This document shows positions 8,078 through 15,211 of a DNA stretch of 61,954 nucleotides, one piece after another. The stretch covers positions 1 to 61,954 of the forward strand of contig JAMPGL010000018.1 of NCBI GenBank assembly GCA_023663945.1, given 5' to 3'. The translations under genes were made by a program, and so were the position numbers. Origin of the DNA: Lachnospiraceae bacterium (GTDB lineage Bacteria; Bacillota; Clostridia; Lachnospirales; Lachnospiraceae). The notes below the pieces were generated by a model. It was not told where the DNA came from and ran no database searches. It saw nothing but the letters and a program-made list of their open reading frames with translations. Each line of letters opens with the position of its first letter. The stretch's first letter is position 1.

Positions 8078-10141
8078 ATGGCTCCGTTAAAAAGTAAGAT
8101 TAAGTTAAAAGGAAGGATGAAGCGATACGTTCAGACTTCTTTATATCTGGGATTTTTGCTTGCAATCGTGAATCTGGTGGTATATCTGATCAGCGTGCCG
8201 GCTGGACTTGTGATTACTTGCTTTGCCCTGCTTTATTTTGCGATTGTCTTATCCCTGCAGTTTTATAACAAGCCGGTAATTATGAATGAACTGATCAGTT
8301 TTGCCACTCAGTACGGTCAGGTTCAAAAGGTGCTGCTCCGGGAGTTAGAGCTTCCTTATGCGATATTAGATGATACCGGCAAGATTGTCTGGACGAATGA
8401 GGCGTTTGAGAGGATTGTACATAAAGAAAAAGGCTACAAGAAATCGATTACTTCGCTGTTTCCGTCAGTGACCAGAGAGCGCCTTCCGGAAGACCAGAAC
8501 ATTGTAGAGCTTGACATTTCTTACGAGGAGAGCAGTTATATTGCTAAGATGCGCAGGATTTCCCTAGGCGAAATGCTGGTAAACAGTGATGTTGTGGAAG
8601 GCGAAGACTACGCTGGGTATTTGATTGCCTTTTATCTGTTTGATGAGACGGCACTGCGGATTGCCCTGCAGGAGGTGGATGACCAGAGTCTTGCGGTGGG
8701 AATGATTTACTTGGACAATTACGAGGAGGCGCTTGAGAGCGTAGAAGAGGTCAGAAGGTCTCTTCTGGTAGCGCTGATTGACCGGAAAGTCAATAAATAT
8801 GTGTCTGCTTTGGACGGAATCTGCAAAAAGATGGAGAAGGACAAGTACTTGGTAATCCTTAGGAAGAAGGCAACGGAGACGCTGAGAGAAAATAAATTCG
8901 ACCTTTTGGACGAGGTGAAGACGGTAAATATCGGTAATGAGATGGCAGTCACCATCAGTATCGGCATGGGATTCGACGGGCTGACTTATGCGCAGAATTA
9001 TGAGTTTGCAAGGAACGCCATTGAGCTTGCTTTAGGAAGAGGCGGAGATCAGGCGGTAGTCAAGACACCGGGTGAGATCATTTATTTTGGCGGAAAGAGC
9101 CAGCAGGTAGAAAAGAATACCAGAGTAAAAGCGCGGGTAAAGGCGCAGGCACTGCGGGAAATCATCAGCGGAAAGGAAAAGGTGCTTATCATGGGGCACC
9201 GGCTGGCGGACGAGGACAGCTTTGGAGCCGCGGTAGGCATTTACCGGATTGCCACCACGTTAGAGCGCGAGGCGCATATTGTGTTAAATGATGTGAGCAT
9301 GTCCATGAGCCCGATGGTGGAGCTGTTTAAGAGTCATGAGGATTATCAGGATGACATGATCATAGGAAGCCAGCAGGCAATTGAGCTGGCGGGGAGCAAT
9401 ACGGTGCTTGTGGTGGTGGATGTCAATAAACCTTCCATTACAGAATGCCCGGAGCTGCTCAGGCTGTGCAAGTCTATCGTAGTCCTTGATCATCACAGGC
9501 AGGGGACAGAAGTGATTGAGAACGCTACCTTGTCCTACGTGGAAGCTTATGCATCTTCCGCCTGCGAGATGGTTTCTGAGATTTTGCAGTATATCGGCGA
9601 CAATATTAAGATTTCGCCGGAAGAGGCGGACTGCATGTACTCGGGAATTATGATTGACACCAACAACTTTATGACCAAGACGGGCGTCAGAACCTTCGAG
9701 GCGGCGGCTTTCCTGCGAAGGAACGGCGCGGATGTAACAAGAGTGCGGAAGCTTTTCCGCGAGAATGCGATTGAATATAAGACCAGGGCGGATGCGGTCA
9801 GTCAGGCGGAGATTTACAGGAATGCTTTTGCCATATCTACCTGCAGCAGTGAAGGGATTCAGAGTCCTACGGTGGTGGGAGCTCAGGCGGCTAACGAGCT
9901 TCTCAACATCAAGGGGGTAAAGGCAAGCTTTGTGCTGACGGAGTATCAGAACCAGATTTTTGTGAGTGCCAGATCTATTGACGAGGTCAATGTACAGGTC
10001 ATCATGGAAAAGATGGGCGGAGGAGGCCACTTAAGCGTAGCCGGATGCCAGTTGACCGGAGTGTCCATTTTAGAAGGAATCGGCATCGTAAAGGGTACCT
10101 TGGACAAGATGATCGCAGAGGGCGATCTGGTAATCGAATAG
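8078..10141 (+). CDS. gdpP: Cyclic di-AMP phosphodiesterase GdpP (DHH family)
   Basis: A 687-residue membrane enzyme that hydrolyses c-di-AMP to pApA and so controls potassium, osmotic and cell-wall homeostasis. Two membrane helices occupy about residues 20-60, followed by a PAS domain (about 85-190), a degenerate GGDEF domain (about 190-330), the DHH domain (from MGHRLADEDSFG near 371, through VVVDVNKP near 445 and the DHH of LDHHRQG near 470, to SGIMIDTNNF near 523) and DHHA1 ending with GGGGHLSVAG near 647. All manganese-binding motifs are intact. ATG 8078 follows GAAGGGTAATTTCCGAAAG, a weak ribosome site. rplI starts 24 bases after the stop and dnaB follows, the usual Firmicute order. Confidence 0.96.
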   Translation: MAPLKSKIKLKGRMKRYVQTSLYLGFLLAIVNLVVYLISVPAGLVITCFALLYFAIVLSLQFYNKPVIMNELISFATQYGQVQKVLLRELELPYAILDDTGKIVWTNEAFERIVHKEKGYKKSITSLFPSVTRERLPEDQNIVELDISYEESSYIAKMRRISLGEMLVNSDVVEGEDYAGYLIAFYLFDETALRIALQEVDDQSLAVGMIYLDNYEEALESVEEVRRSLLVALIDRKVNKYVSALDGICKKMEKDKYLVILRKKATETLRENKFDLLDEVKTVNIGNEMAVTISIGMGFDGLTYAQNYEFARNAIELALGRGGDQAVVKTPGEIIYFGGKSQQVEKNTRVKARVKAQALREIISGKEKVLIMGHRLADEDSFGAAVGIYRIATTLEREAHIVLNDVSMSMSPMVELFKSHEDYQDDMIIGSQQAIELAGSNTVLVVVDVNKPSITECPELLRLCKSIVVLDHHRQGTEVIENATLSYVEAYASSACEMVSEILQYIGDNIKISPEEADCMYSGIMIDTNNFMTKTGVRTFEAAAFLRRNGADVTRVRKLFRENAIEYKTRADAVSQAEIYRNAFAISTCSSEGIQSPTVVGAQAANELLNIKGVKASFVLTEYQNQIFVSARSIDEVNVQVIMEKMGGGGHLSVAGCQLTGVSILEGIGIVKGTLDKMIAEGDLVIE

Positions 10142-10165
10142 ACAGAACGAAAGAAGGGAATCAAA

Positions 10166-10615
10166 ATGAAAGTTATTTTGTTAGAAGATGTCAAGAAGTT
10201 AGGCAAAAAAGGTGAAGTGATAGAGGTAAGCGACGGATATGCCAGAAATTATGTACTGCCCAAGAAGCTGGGCGTGGAAGCCAGCGGCAAGAATATGAAC
10301 GACTTAAAGCTTCAAAAGGCAAACAAAGAAAAGGTTGAAAAAGAAAATCTGGAAGCCGCAAAAGTGATGGCGCAGCAGATGGAACAGGATCAGGTGGTGG
10401 TTTCCATTAAGTCCGGAGAGGGAGGAAGGACCTTTGGTTCAATCTCCTCCAAGGAAATTGCCCAGAGCTACAAGGAGCAGTGCGGAAAGGAAATCGACAA
10501 AAAGAAGATTATTCTCCCGGAACCCATTAAGAGTCTCGGCGTATACGAGGTAAGCGTTAAGCTCCATCCCAGTGTGACCGGAAAGTTAAAGGTAAAGGTT
10601 ACGGAGATGAAATAG
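10166..10615 (+). CDS. rplI: 50S ribosomal protein L9
   Basis: A 149-residue L9 that binds 23S rRNA near the L1 stalk and helps frame maintenance. The N-terminal rRNA-binding domain has the family signature MKVILLEDVKKLGKKGEVIEV and the GYARNYVLPK loop; a long connecting helix (about residues 45-75) leads to the C-terminal domain with GRTFGSISSKEIA and IKSLGVYEVSVKLHP. GAAAGAAGGG precedes ATG 10166. It lies between gdpP and dnaB and is probably co-transcribed with both. Confidence 0.97.
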   Translation: MKVILLEDVKKLGKKGEVIEVSDGYARNYVLPKKLGVEASGKNMNDLKLQKANKEKVEKENLEAAKVMAQQMEQDQVVVSIKSGEGGRTFGSISSKEIAQSYKEQCGKEIDKKKIILPEPIKSLGVYEVSVKLHPSVTGKLKVKVTEMK

Positions 10616-10623
10616 CAAAGACA

Positions 10624-11985
10624 ATGGATGGAAAGGGCAGACAGCCAATGGCAGCAGAGGAAGCTCTCTTAAAAAGAGTATTACCCCACAGCATAGAGGC
10701 GGAGCAGTCCGTAATCGGTTCCATGATTATGGACCGGGAGGCAATCACGATAGCCGCGGAGCTGATATGCGGAGATGATTTTTACGGCAGACAGTACGGG
10801 GTGCTGTTTGATACGATGGTTGAATTAAATGATGAAGGAAAACCGGTTGACCTTGTGACGCTGCAGGACAGGCTTCGGGAAAAGGATGTTCCGCCGGAGA
10901 CTTGCAGTTTGGAATTTATCCGGGATCTGGTAACGGCTGTCCCCACGTCAGCCAATATCAAGCATTATGCCAATATTGTGGCGGAGAAGTCCACGCTTCG
11001 GAAGATGATTCGTCTGAACGAGGAGATTGCCAATACCTGCTACACGGGCAAGGAAAGCCTTGAGGTTATCTTGGAGGATACCGAGAAGCGGGTGTTTGAG
11101 CTGGTGCAGAAGAGAAATACCGGTGAGTTTGTGCCAATCCGTCAAGTGGTCATGAACGCCATGGATCGGATTGAAAAGGCATCTAAGAGTGACGGAAACG
11201 TGACGGGAATTGCAACCGGATTTATCGACTTGGACTACCGGACTGCCGGAATGCAGCCTTCCGACCTGATTTTGATAGCCGCAAGACCTTCCATGGGAAA
11301 GACGGCGTTTGTGCTTAATATTGCCCAGTATATGGCGTTTAAGCTTGACCAGACGGTGGCAATTTTCAGTCTGGAAATGAGCAAGGAACAGCTGGTGAAT
11401 CGGTTGTTTTCCTTAGAATCAAGGGTAGACTCCCAGCATCTGCGTACCGGAAACCTGACGGATGCAGAATGGGAAAAGCTGATTGAGAGCGCGGGGGTAA
11501 TCGGGAAATCGAAGCTGATTATCGATGATACGCCGGGAATCAGCATTTCGGAGCTTCGCTCTAAGTGCCGGAAGTACAAGCTGGAACATGACCTGAAGAT
11601 TATCATCATAGATTATTTACAGCTTATGAGCGGCAGCGGCAGGGGAACCGATTCCAGACAGCAGGAGATTTCCGATATATCAAGGTCTCTAAAGGCGCTG
11701 GCAAGGGAGCTGAATGTTCCGGTAATCGCCTTATCCCAGCTAAGCCGTGCGGTAGAGCAGAGACCGGATCACAGACCGATGCTTTCCGACCTCAGGGAGT
11801 CGGGAGCCATCGAGCAGGACGCGGACGTGGTCATGTTTATTTACCGGGACGATTACTACAACAAGGATACAGAAAAGAAGGGAATTGCCGAAATTATCAT
11901 TGCGAAGCAGAGAAACGGTCCCATCGGCACGGTGGAGCTGGTATGGCTGCCGGATTATACCAAGTTTGCAAACCTTCAAAGATAA
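10624..11985 (+). CDS. dnaB: Replicative DNA helicase DnaB/DnaC
   Basis: A 453-residue hexameric 5'-3' helicase of the replication fork. The N-terminal domain (about 15-120, LPHSIEAEQSVIGSMI) is followed by the RecA-like ATPase: Walker A in AARPSMGKTAF (about residue 220), the SLEMSKEQL motif, Walker B IIIIDYLQLM, and SDLRESGAIEQDADVV near the C-terminus. The start is uncertain: ATG 10624 and ATG 10648 (MAAEEALL) both lack a strong ribosome site, and translational coupling to rplI, 8 bases upstream, is likely. 10624 is kept as the longer choice. Confidence 0.96.
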   Translation: MDGKGRQPMAAEEALLKRVLPHSIEAEQSVIGSMIMDREAITIAAELICGDDFYGRQYGVLFDTMVELNDEGKPVDLVTLQDRLREKDVPPETCSLEFIRDLVTAVPTSANIKHYANIVAEKSTLRKMIRLNEEIANTCYTGKESLEVILEDTEKRVFELVQKRNTGEFVPIRQVVMNAMDRIEKASKSDGNVTGIATGFIDLDYRTAGMQPSDLILIAARPSMGKTAFVLNIAQYMAFKLDQTVAIFSLEMSKEQLVNRLFSLESRVDSQHLRTGNLTDAEWEKLIESAGVIGKSKLIIDDTPGISISELRSKCRKYKLEHDLKIIIIDYLQLMSGSGRGTDSRQQEISDISRSLKALARELNVPVIALSQLSRAVEQRPDHRPMLSDLRESGAIEQDADVVMFIYRDDYYNKDTEKKGIAEIIIAKQRNGPIGTVELVWLPDYTKFANLQR

Positions 11986-12002
11986 ATAAAGACAGTACAC
12001 CA

Positions 12003-12036
12003 AAGAGGACAAGCCGTAAGGCGGGTTCTCTTTTTT
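12003..12036 (+). terminator. Terminator after dnaB
   Basis: AAGAGGACAAGCC pairs, with an internal mismatch, with GGCGGGTTCTCTT around a GTAA loop; six T follow. Confidence 0.65.
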
Positions 12037-12044
12037 GGCGAAAC

Positions 12045-12086
12045 AGGAAATTCCTTCAAAGAGAAAATAACCGCGAAGCGATTTTC
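12045..12086 (+). repeat. Post-terminator repeat, copy 2
   Basis: AGGAAATTCCTT, then AAAATAACCGCGAAGCGATTTTC, which folds as GAAAAT/ATTTTC plus CGC/GCG. It matches the unit at 7832-7873 in sequence order and in position behind a terminator. Confidence 0.55.
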
Positions 12087-12210
12087 TTATGCGGAGGCGT
12101 GCGGAGGAATACAGCGTGCAATGCATGGGAAGAGCATGGGAAACTATGAAGATAAAGAACAGGAGAACGAAGGACAATCACAAAACAAAGTCTGGAAAGG
12201 AGATAGAAGG

Positions 12211-12897
12211 ATGAAACAGGCAGAAAAGATTTTCATGATTTCCGATGCCGCAAAGCAGGTAAAGGTGGAGGCTCACGTACTGCGCTATTGGGAGGAGGAG
12301 CTGGAGCTCCCGGTAAAGCGGAACGAGATGGGGCATCGGTTTTATACGGAAGAGGATTTGGAGATGTTCCGGCGGATTAAGGAACTAAAGGAAAAGGGGA
12401 TTCAGCTTAAGGGAATCAAAACCATTTTGAAAAACGGCGGTCTTATGGAGCCTGAGGGGCTTTTGGAGCGGGAAGACCGCGGGGAGACAAATGAACTGGA
12501 AAAGCGGCATGTAGTCATGGTGAAGAAGGGTGAGTTTCTGCCGGTGACAGAAAAGACCTTTCCTATCCGTGAAGAATCCAGAGAACAGAAGAGCCTGCGC
12601 CTCCAACAGCTTTTAAAGGAGATGATCTCGGAAGCAGTTGCAAGCAATAATCAGGAGATTTACCGGGATATGAAGGAAAGCATTTTAAAGGAGATGGATT
12701 ATCAATTTCGCCTTCAGGAAGAACGGGAAGAAACCAGGGAAAAGGAACGGATGCAGAGGGAGGAGGAGCACTTCAAGCAGATTGATGAACTGCTCCGCAC
12801 AAGAAGCGTCAAAAAGGAGGCAGCCCCCAAGCGGAAAAAGATATTTGAAGGGAAACTGTTAAACGGGTTTACAGGAAAAAAGCGTTCAATCACTTGA
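12211..12897 (+). CDS. MerR-type helix-turn-helix protein with coiled-coil tail
   Basis: A 228-residue protein. ATG 12211 is chosen because GGAAAGGAG (12194-12202) precedes it and the MerR domain begins at once; the upstream open frame is not needed. Residues 5-75 form a MerR-like DNA-binding domain (FMISDAAKQVKVEAHVLRYWEEE, GHRFYTEEDLEMFRRIKELKEKGIQLKGIKTIL). The rest is a highly charged coiled coil (about 130-205) with a basic tail, and no effector-binding domain is visible. This layout resembles RacA-like chromosome-anchoring proteins as well as plain regulators, so either role is possible. Its last codons form one arm of the terminator shared with the convergent ferredoxin gene. Confidence 0.7.
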   Translation: MKQAEKIFMISDAAKQVKVEAHVLRYWEEELELPVKRNEMGHRFYTEEDLEMFRRIKELKEKGIQLKGIKTILKNGGLMEPEGLLEREDRGETNELEKRHVVMVKKGEFLPVTEKTFPIREESREQKSLRLQQLLKEMISEAVASNNQEIYRDMKESILKEMDYQFRLQEEREETREKERMQREEEHFKQIDELLRTRSVKKEAAPKRKKIFEGKLLNGFTGKKRSIT

Positions 12898-12908
12898 CTG
12901 AACGCTTT
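12879..12908 (-). terminator. Terminator of the ferredoxin gene, overlapping the end of the MerR gene
   Basis: AAAGCGTTCA (12879-12888) pairs perfectly with TGAACGCTTT (12899-12908). The T run is on the minus strand, so it serves the ferredoxin gene; its arm lies inside the final codons of the plus-strand gene. Confidence 0.8.
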
Positions 12909-12922
12909 AAAATCCTATGAAC

Positions 12923-13093
12923 TTATTCTTCGGAAATAGCACCAACGGGGCATCCGCCAGCGCAGGAACCGCAGCTGATGCAGGTATCAGGATTGATTTC
13001 AAACTTTCCATCACCTTCAGCAATAGCGCCTACAGGACACTGTCCAGCACAAGCACCACAAGAAATGCAAGCGTCACCAATTACATATGCCAT
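12923..13093 (-). CDS. 2[4Fe-4S] ferredoxin
   Basis: A 56-residue clostridial-type ferredoxin, a low-potential electron carrier for fermentative metabolism. It holds two complete cluster motifs, CISCGACAGQCP and CISCGSCAGGCP, separated by about 25 residues, with the internal pseudo-symmetry of the family. Start at 13093 (MAYVIGD) is set by AAGGAGG 8 bases upstream; two earlier ATGs at 13114 and 13099 are too close to, or upstream of, that site. It is convergent with the MerR-type gene and lies next to pflA on the same strand, separated by 111 bases. Confidence 0.95.
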   Translation of the reverse strand: MAYVIGDACISCGACAGQCPVGAIAEGDGKFEINPDTCISCGSCAGGCPVGAISEE

Positions 13094-13204
13094 GATCATA
13101 TCCTCCTTAATCATATCTATGCTGTGATTGATATTTTATCATCAATCTCTTAATTCATTTTAATATAAATACGTAGGGAATACAAGCAAAACCTGTCTAA
13201 AAAA

Positions 13205-13954
13205 TTATGAAGATTCCCTTCGTTTGCGGATGCCGTTTAAAATAACTTCTTTCTTTTCGATCACCTTGCTCTTTTCCATAGCGGGGATGCCTTTCAGCTT
13301 GTAGGGAATGCCCAGCTTCTGGTATTTGCTTTCGCCCATGGTATGGTAGGGAAGGACATCGAGGGCTTTCAAATTAGAAAATTGCCCGATAAAATACCCC
13401 AGCTCAAACAAGTACTTATCATCATCGGTGATGCCGGGAACCACCACATGGCGGATCCACATATCCACGCCCTTTTCATTCAGATAAGAAGCGAAAGCTA
13501 AAATGCCGTCGTTGGGCTGGCTGGTCAGCTCCTTGTGCTTTTGGGGGTCAATGTGCTTAATGTCCAGCATCACCAGATCCGTTAACTCCATCAGCTTGTC
13601 CAGCTTTTCAATAAAGGGTTTATTGTCAGGATTAAAAGCAATTCCGGAGGAATCAATGCAGGTGTGGACGTGATCCTTTTTGGCAATCGTAAATAGGTCA
13701 ATCAAAAAATCCACCTGCATAAGAGGCTCGCCGCCGGTTACGGTGATTCCCCCCTTGGTATAAAAGCTTTCATTTCGTTTGTATTGTTCGTAAATCTCTT
13801 CCGGCTCCATCATAGTGCCGCCGGTCATCGGCCAAGTGTCCGGATTATGGCAATAGGCACAGCGCATGGGACAGCCTTGGACAAAAACTACAAATCTGGT
13901 GCCCGGACCGTCTACGGTGCCGAAGCTTTCTAAAGAATGGATTCTGCCTTGCAT
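13205..13954 (-). CDS. pflA: Pyruvate formate-lyase-activating enzyme (radical SAM)
   Basis: A 249-residue radical SAM enzyme that installs the glycyl radical on pyruvate formate-lyase, using S-adenosylmethionine and a [4Fe-4S] cluster. The start at 13954 (MQGRIHS) has AAAGGAG upstream; a longer open frame reaching 14077 has no ribosome site. The cluster motif is CPMRCAYC (Cys28, Cys32, Cys35), preceded by SFGTVDGPGTRFVVF, and followed by VTGGEPLMQ, the SAM-binding GGEP loop. Length and motifs match PflA closely. Its target is presumably the split PFL at 17237-19814, about 3.3 kb away. A palindromic operator-like site spans its transcription start. Confidence 0.95.
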   Translation of the reverse strand: MQGRIHSLESFGTVDGPGTRFVVFVQGCPMRCAYCHNPDTWPMTGGTMMEPEEIYEQYKRNESFYTKGGITVTGGEPLMQVDFLIDLFTIAKKDHVHTCIDSSGIAFNPDNKPFIEKLDKLMELTDLVMLDIKHIDPQKHKELTSQPNDGILAFASYLNEKGVDMWIRHVVVPGITDDDKYLFELGYFIGQFSNLKALDVLPYHTMGESKYQKLGIPYKLKGIPAMEKSKVIEKKEVILNGIRKRRESS

Positions 13955-13981
13955 AATGAACTCCTTTCCGCAAAACAAGTA

Positions 13982-14040
13982 ATTTGCCAAAGAACTGCCT
14001 TTGGCAAATATAGTATAGCAGATTAGCTTGAATTTCACAA
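13982..14040 (-). promoter_or_regulatory. pflA promoter with overlapping 11-bp palindrome
   Basis: On the minus strand TTGTGA (14035-14040) and TATACT (14012-14017) are 17 bases apart. Directly downstream, ATTTGCCAAAG (13982-13992) and CTTTGGCAAAT (13999-14009) form a perfect inverted repeat with a 6-base spacer covering the likely +1, a typical repressor position. The motif is not a recognisable Rex or CcpA site. Confidence 0.65.
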
Positions 14041-14120
14041 TATTTGATAAGGAGTGATGCGGTAAGTCAATGTCCATAATTTATAAGATTAAAAATTTAA
14101 CGATAAACATTAAAAATATA

Positions 14121-14149
14121 TTGACAAACGTAATATCCTGTCTTATACT
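14121..14149 (+). promoter_or_regulatory. Consensus sigma-A promoter of the DUF2975/HTH pair
   Basis: TTGACA at 14121-14126 and TATACT at 14144-14149 with a 17-base spacer. Confidence 0.8.
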
Positions 14150-14190
14150 CGACTCATAACCCATCAACAGGAAAGGAACGGAGGATTATT

Positions 14191-14751
14191 ATGAGCGAGA
14201 GTGATACAAAAGTTGCGGCAAAAATTGCAAAAATCAAAAAGAGCAGCAATGCAGCGCTTATCGTAGTGAAGATTTTAAAGACATTCTGCATTATTATGAC
14301 GGTTGTATCGATTGGATGCGGCTGTGCATTTATCGCGGCAAAGGATTATATCGATCAGGAGTTTGCAAGGGCGTTAGAAACAGGGGAATTGGAACTCGAT
14401 GAAATTTATATTAATGCGGGAGGATTTTTAGATAGTGCGCTTAATATGGCGGAGGTAGAATCCGTAGCGGTAACAGTGGGAACATATCTGTTTGCCATAG
14501 GAATTGTCCTGATCTGCTTTTCCGTTTTGGCGCATTGCATGGGAAAGATATTTAAAGACATTAAGGAAAGTTATTCGCCTTTTCAACAGGAGATTATCAA
14601 AAATTTTAAGGTAGTGTTTGTGCTTATCACGCTCCTTGCGCTGTACAACAGCCTTTTGATTGGAGCGGCTATCGGATTTTCGCTGTGGTGCATGTTTTGG
14701 ATTTTTGAATACGGGTGTGAGCTTCAGCGTCAGTCAGACGAGACGCTATAG
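14191..14751 (+). CDS. DUF2975 family membrane protein
   Basis: A 186-residue membrane protein with about four membrane segments: near residues 22-48 (VVKILKTFCIIMTVVSIGCGCAF), 92-115 (TYLFAIGIVLICFSVLAHC), 135-155 and 158-175. It matches the DUF2975 pattern, including the cytoplasmic SPFQQEIIKNFKV segment between helices two and three. The family's role is unknown, but it is nearly always followed by a small YozG-like HTH protein, as here 30 bases downstream. AGGAACGGAGG precedes ATG 14191. The pair probably forms an autoregulated membrane-signal module (inference). Confidence 0.8.
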   Translation: MSESDTKVAAKIAKIKKSSNAALIVVKILKTFCIIMTVVSIGCGCAFIAAKDYIDQEFARALETGELELDEIYINAGGFLDSALNMAEVESVAVTVGTYLFAIGIVLICFSVLAHCMGKIFKDIKESYSPFQQEIIKNFKVVFVLITLLALYNSLLIGAAIGFSLWCMFWIFEYGCELQRQSDETL

Positions 14752-14781
14752 GCGCGCAGTGCGAAAGGAACAGGTGAAAAT

Positions 14782-14988
14782 ATGGCAATTATATTAAGAT
14801 TAGACCGGATGATGGCGGATCGCAAGATTTCTTTAAACGAGCTGGCGGATAAGGTGGGAATTGCCAATGTGAATCTTTCCAATATTAAGACGGGAAAGGT
14901 CAGCGCGATACGGTTTTCCACCCTGAATGCAATCTGTGACGTGTTAGACTGCCAGCCCGGGGACTTGCTGGAGTTTCAGAGAGACTAA
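14782..14988 (+). CDS. Small XRE-type transcriptional regulator (YozG-like)
   Basis: A 68-residue protein that is just one helix-turn-helix domain: LDRMMADRKISLNELADKVGIANVNLSNIKTGK, then STLNAICDVLDCQPGDLLEF, the ending typical of the YozG/HTH_26 type. The start at ATG 14782 follows GAAAGGAACAGGTG. It belongs to the operon with the DUF2975 membrane protein. This class usually binds the promoter of its own operon. Confidence 0.85.
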   Translation: MAIILRLDRMMADRKISLNELADKVGIANVNLSNIKTGKVSAIRFSTLNAICDVLDCQPGDLLEFQRD

Positions 14989-15116
14989 TACGCAGATTTA
15001 CGGCCGGGTTCAAAGGCTGCAGGTTATAGATTATAAAAAGGATATGGTTACCGAGGAGAAAATTTGCCTGAATGTGAACAAATTGCAATAAATCTGCAAT
15101 TTATTGAGCGGAGGTA

Positions 15117-15146
15117 TTGAACTGTCTCAGGGAAAAGAAGTATAAT
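15117..15146 (+). promoter_or_regulatory. Promoter of the sensor diguanylate cyclase gene
   Basis: TTGAAC at 15117-15122 and TATAAT at 15141-15146 with an 18-base spacer. The transcript would have a leader of about 60 bases. Confidence 0.65.
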
Positions 15147-15211
15147 ATTTGTAGGCACCGTGGGTCAGGCAATGCCGGACAGCCTGTTTTGTGACACAGG
15201 AGGGTAAGCAA

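Noticed and set aside
9284-10030. 248-residue antisense ORF inside gdpP
   Set aside because: It lies opposite conserved DHH domain codons, has no ribosome site, and its composition (His- and Arg-rich) is that of a shadow frame.
15147-15211. c-di-GMP riboswitch ahead of the GGDEF gene
   Set aside because: The leader is only about 60 bases and lacks the conserved c-di-GMP-I core; only a weak hairpin is seen.
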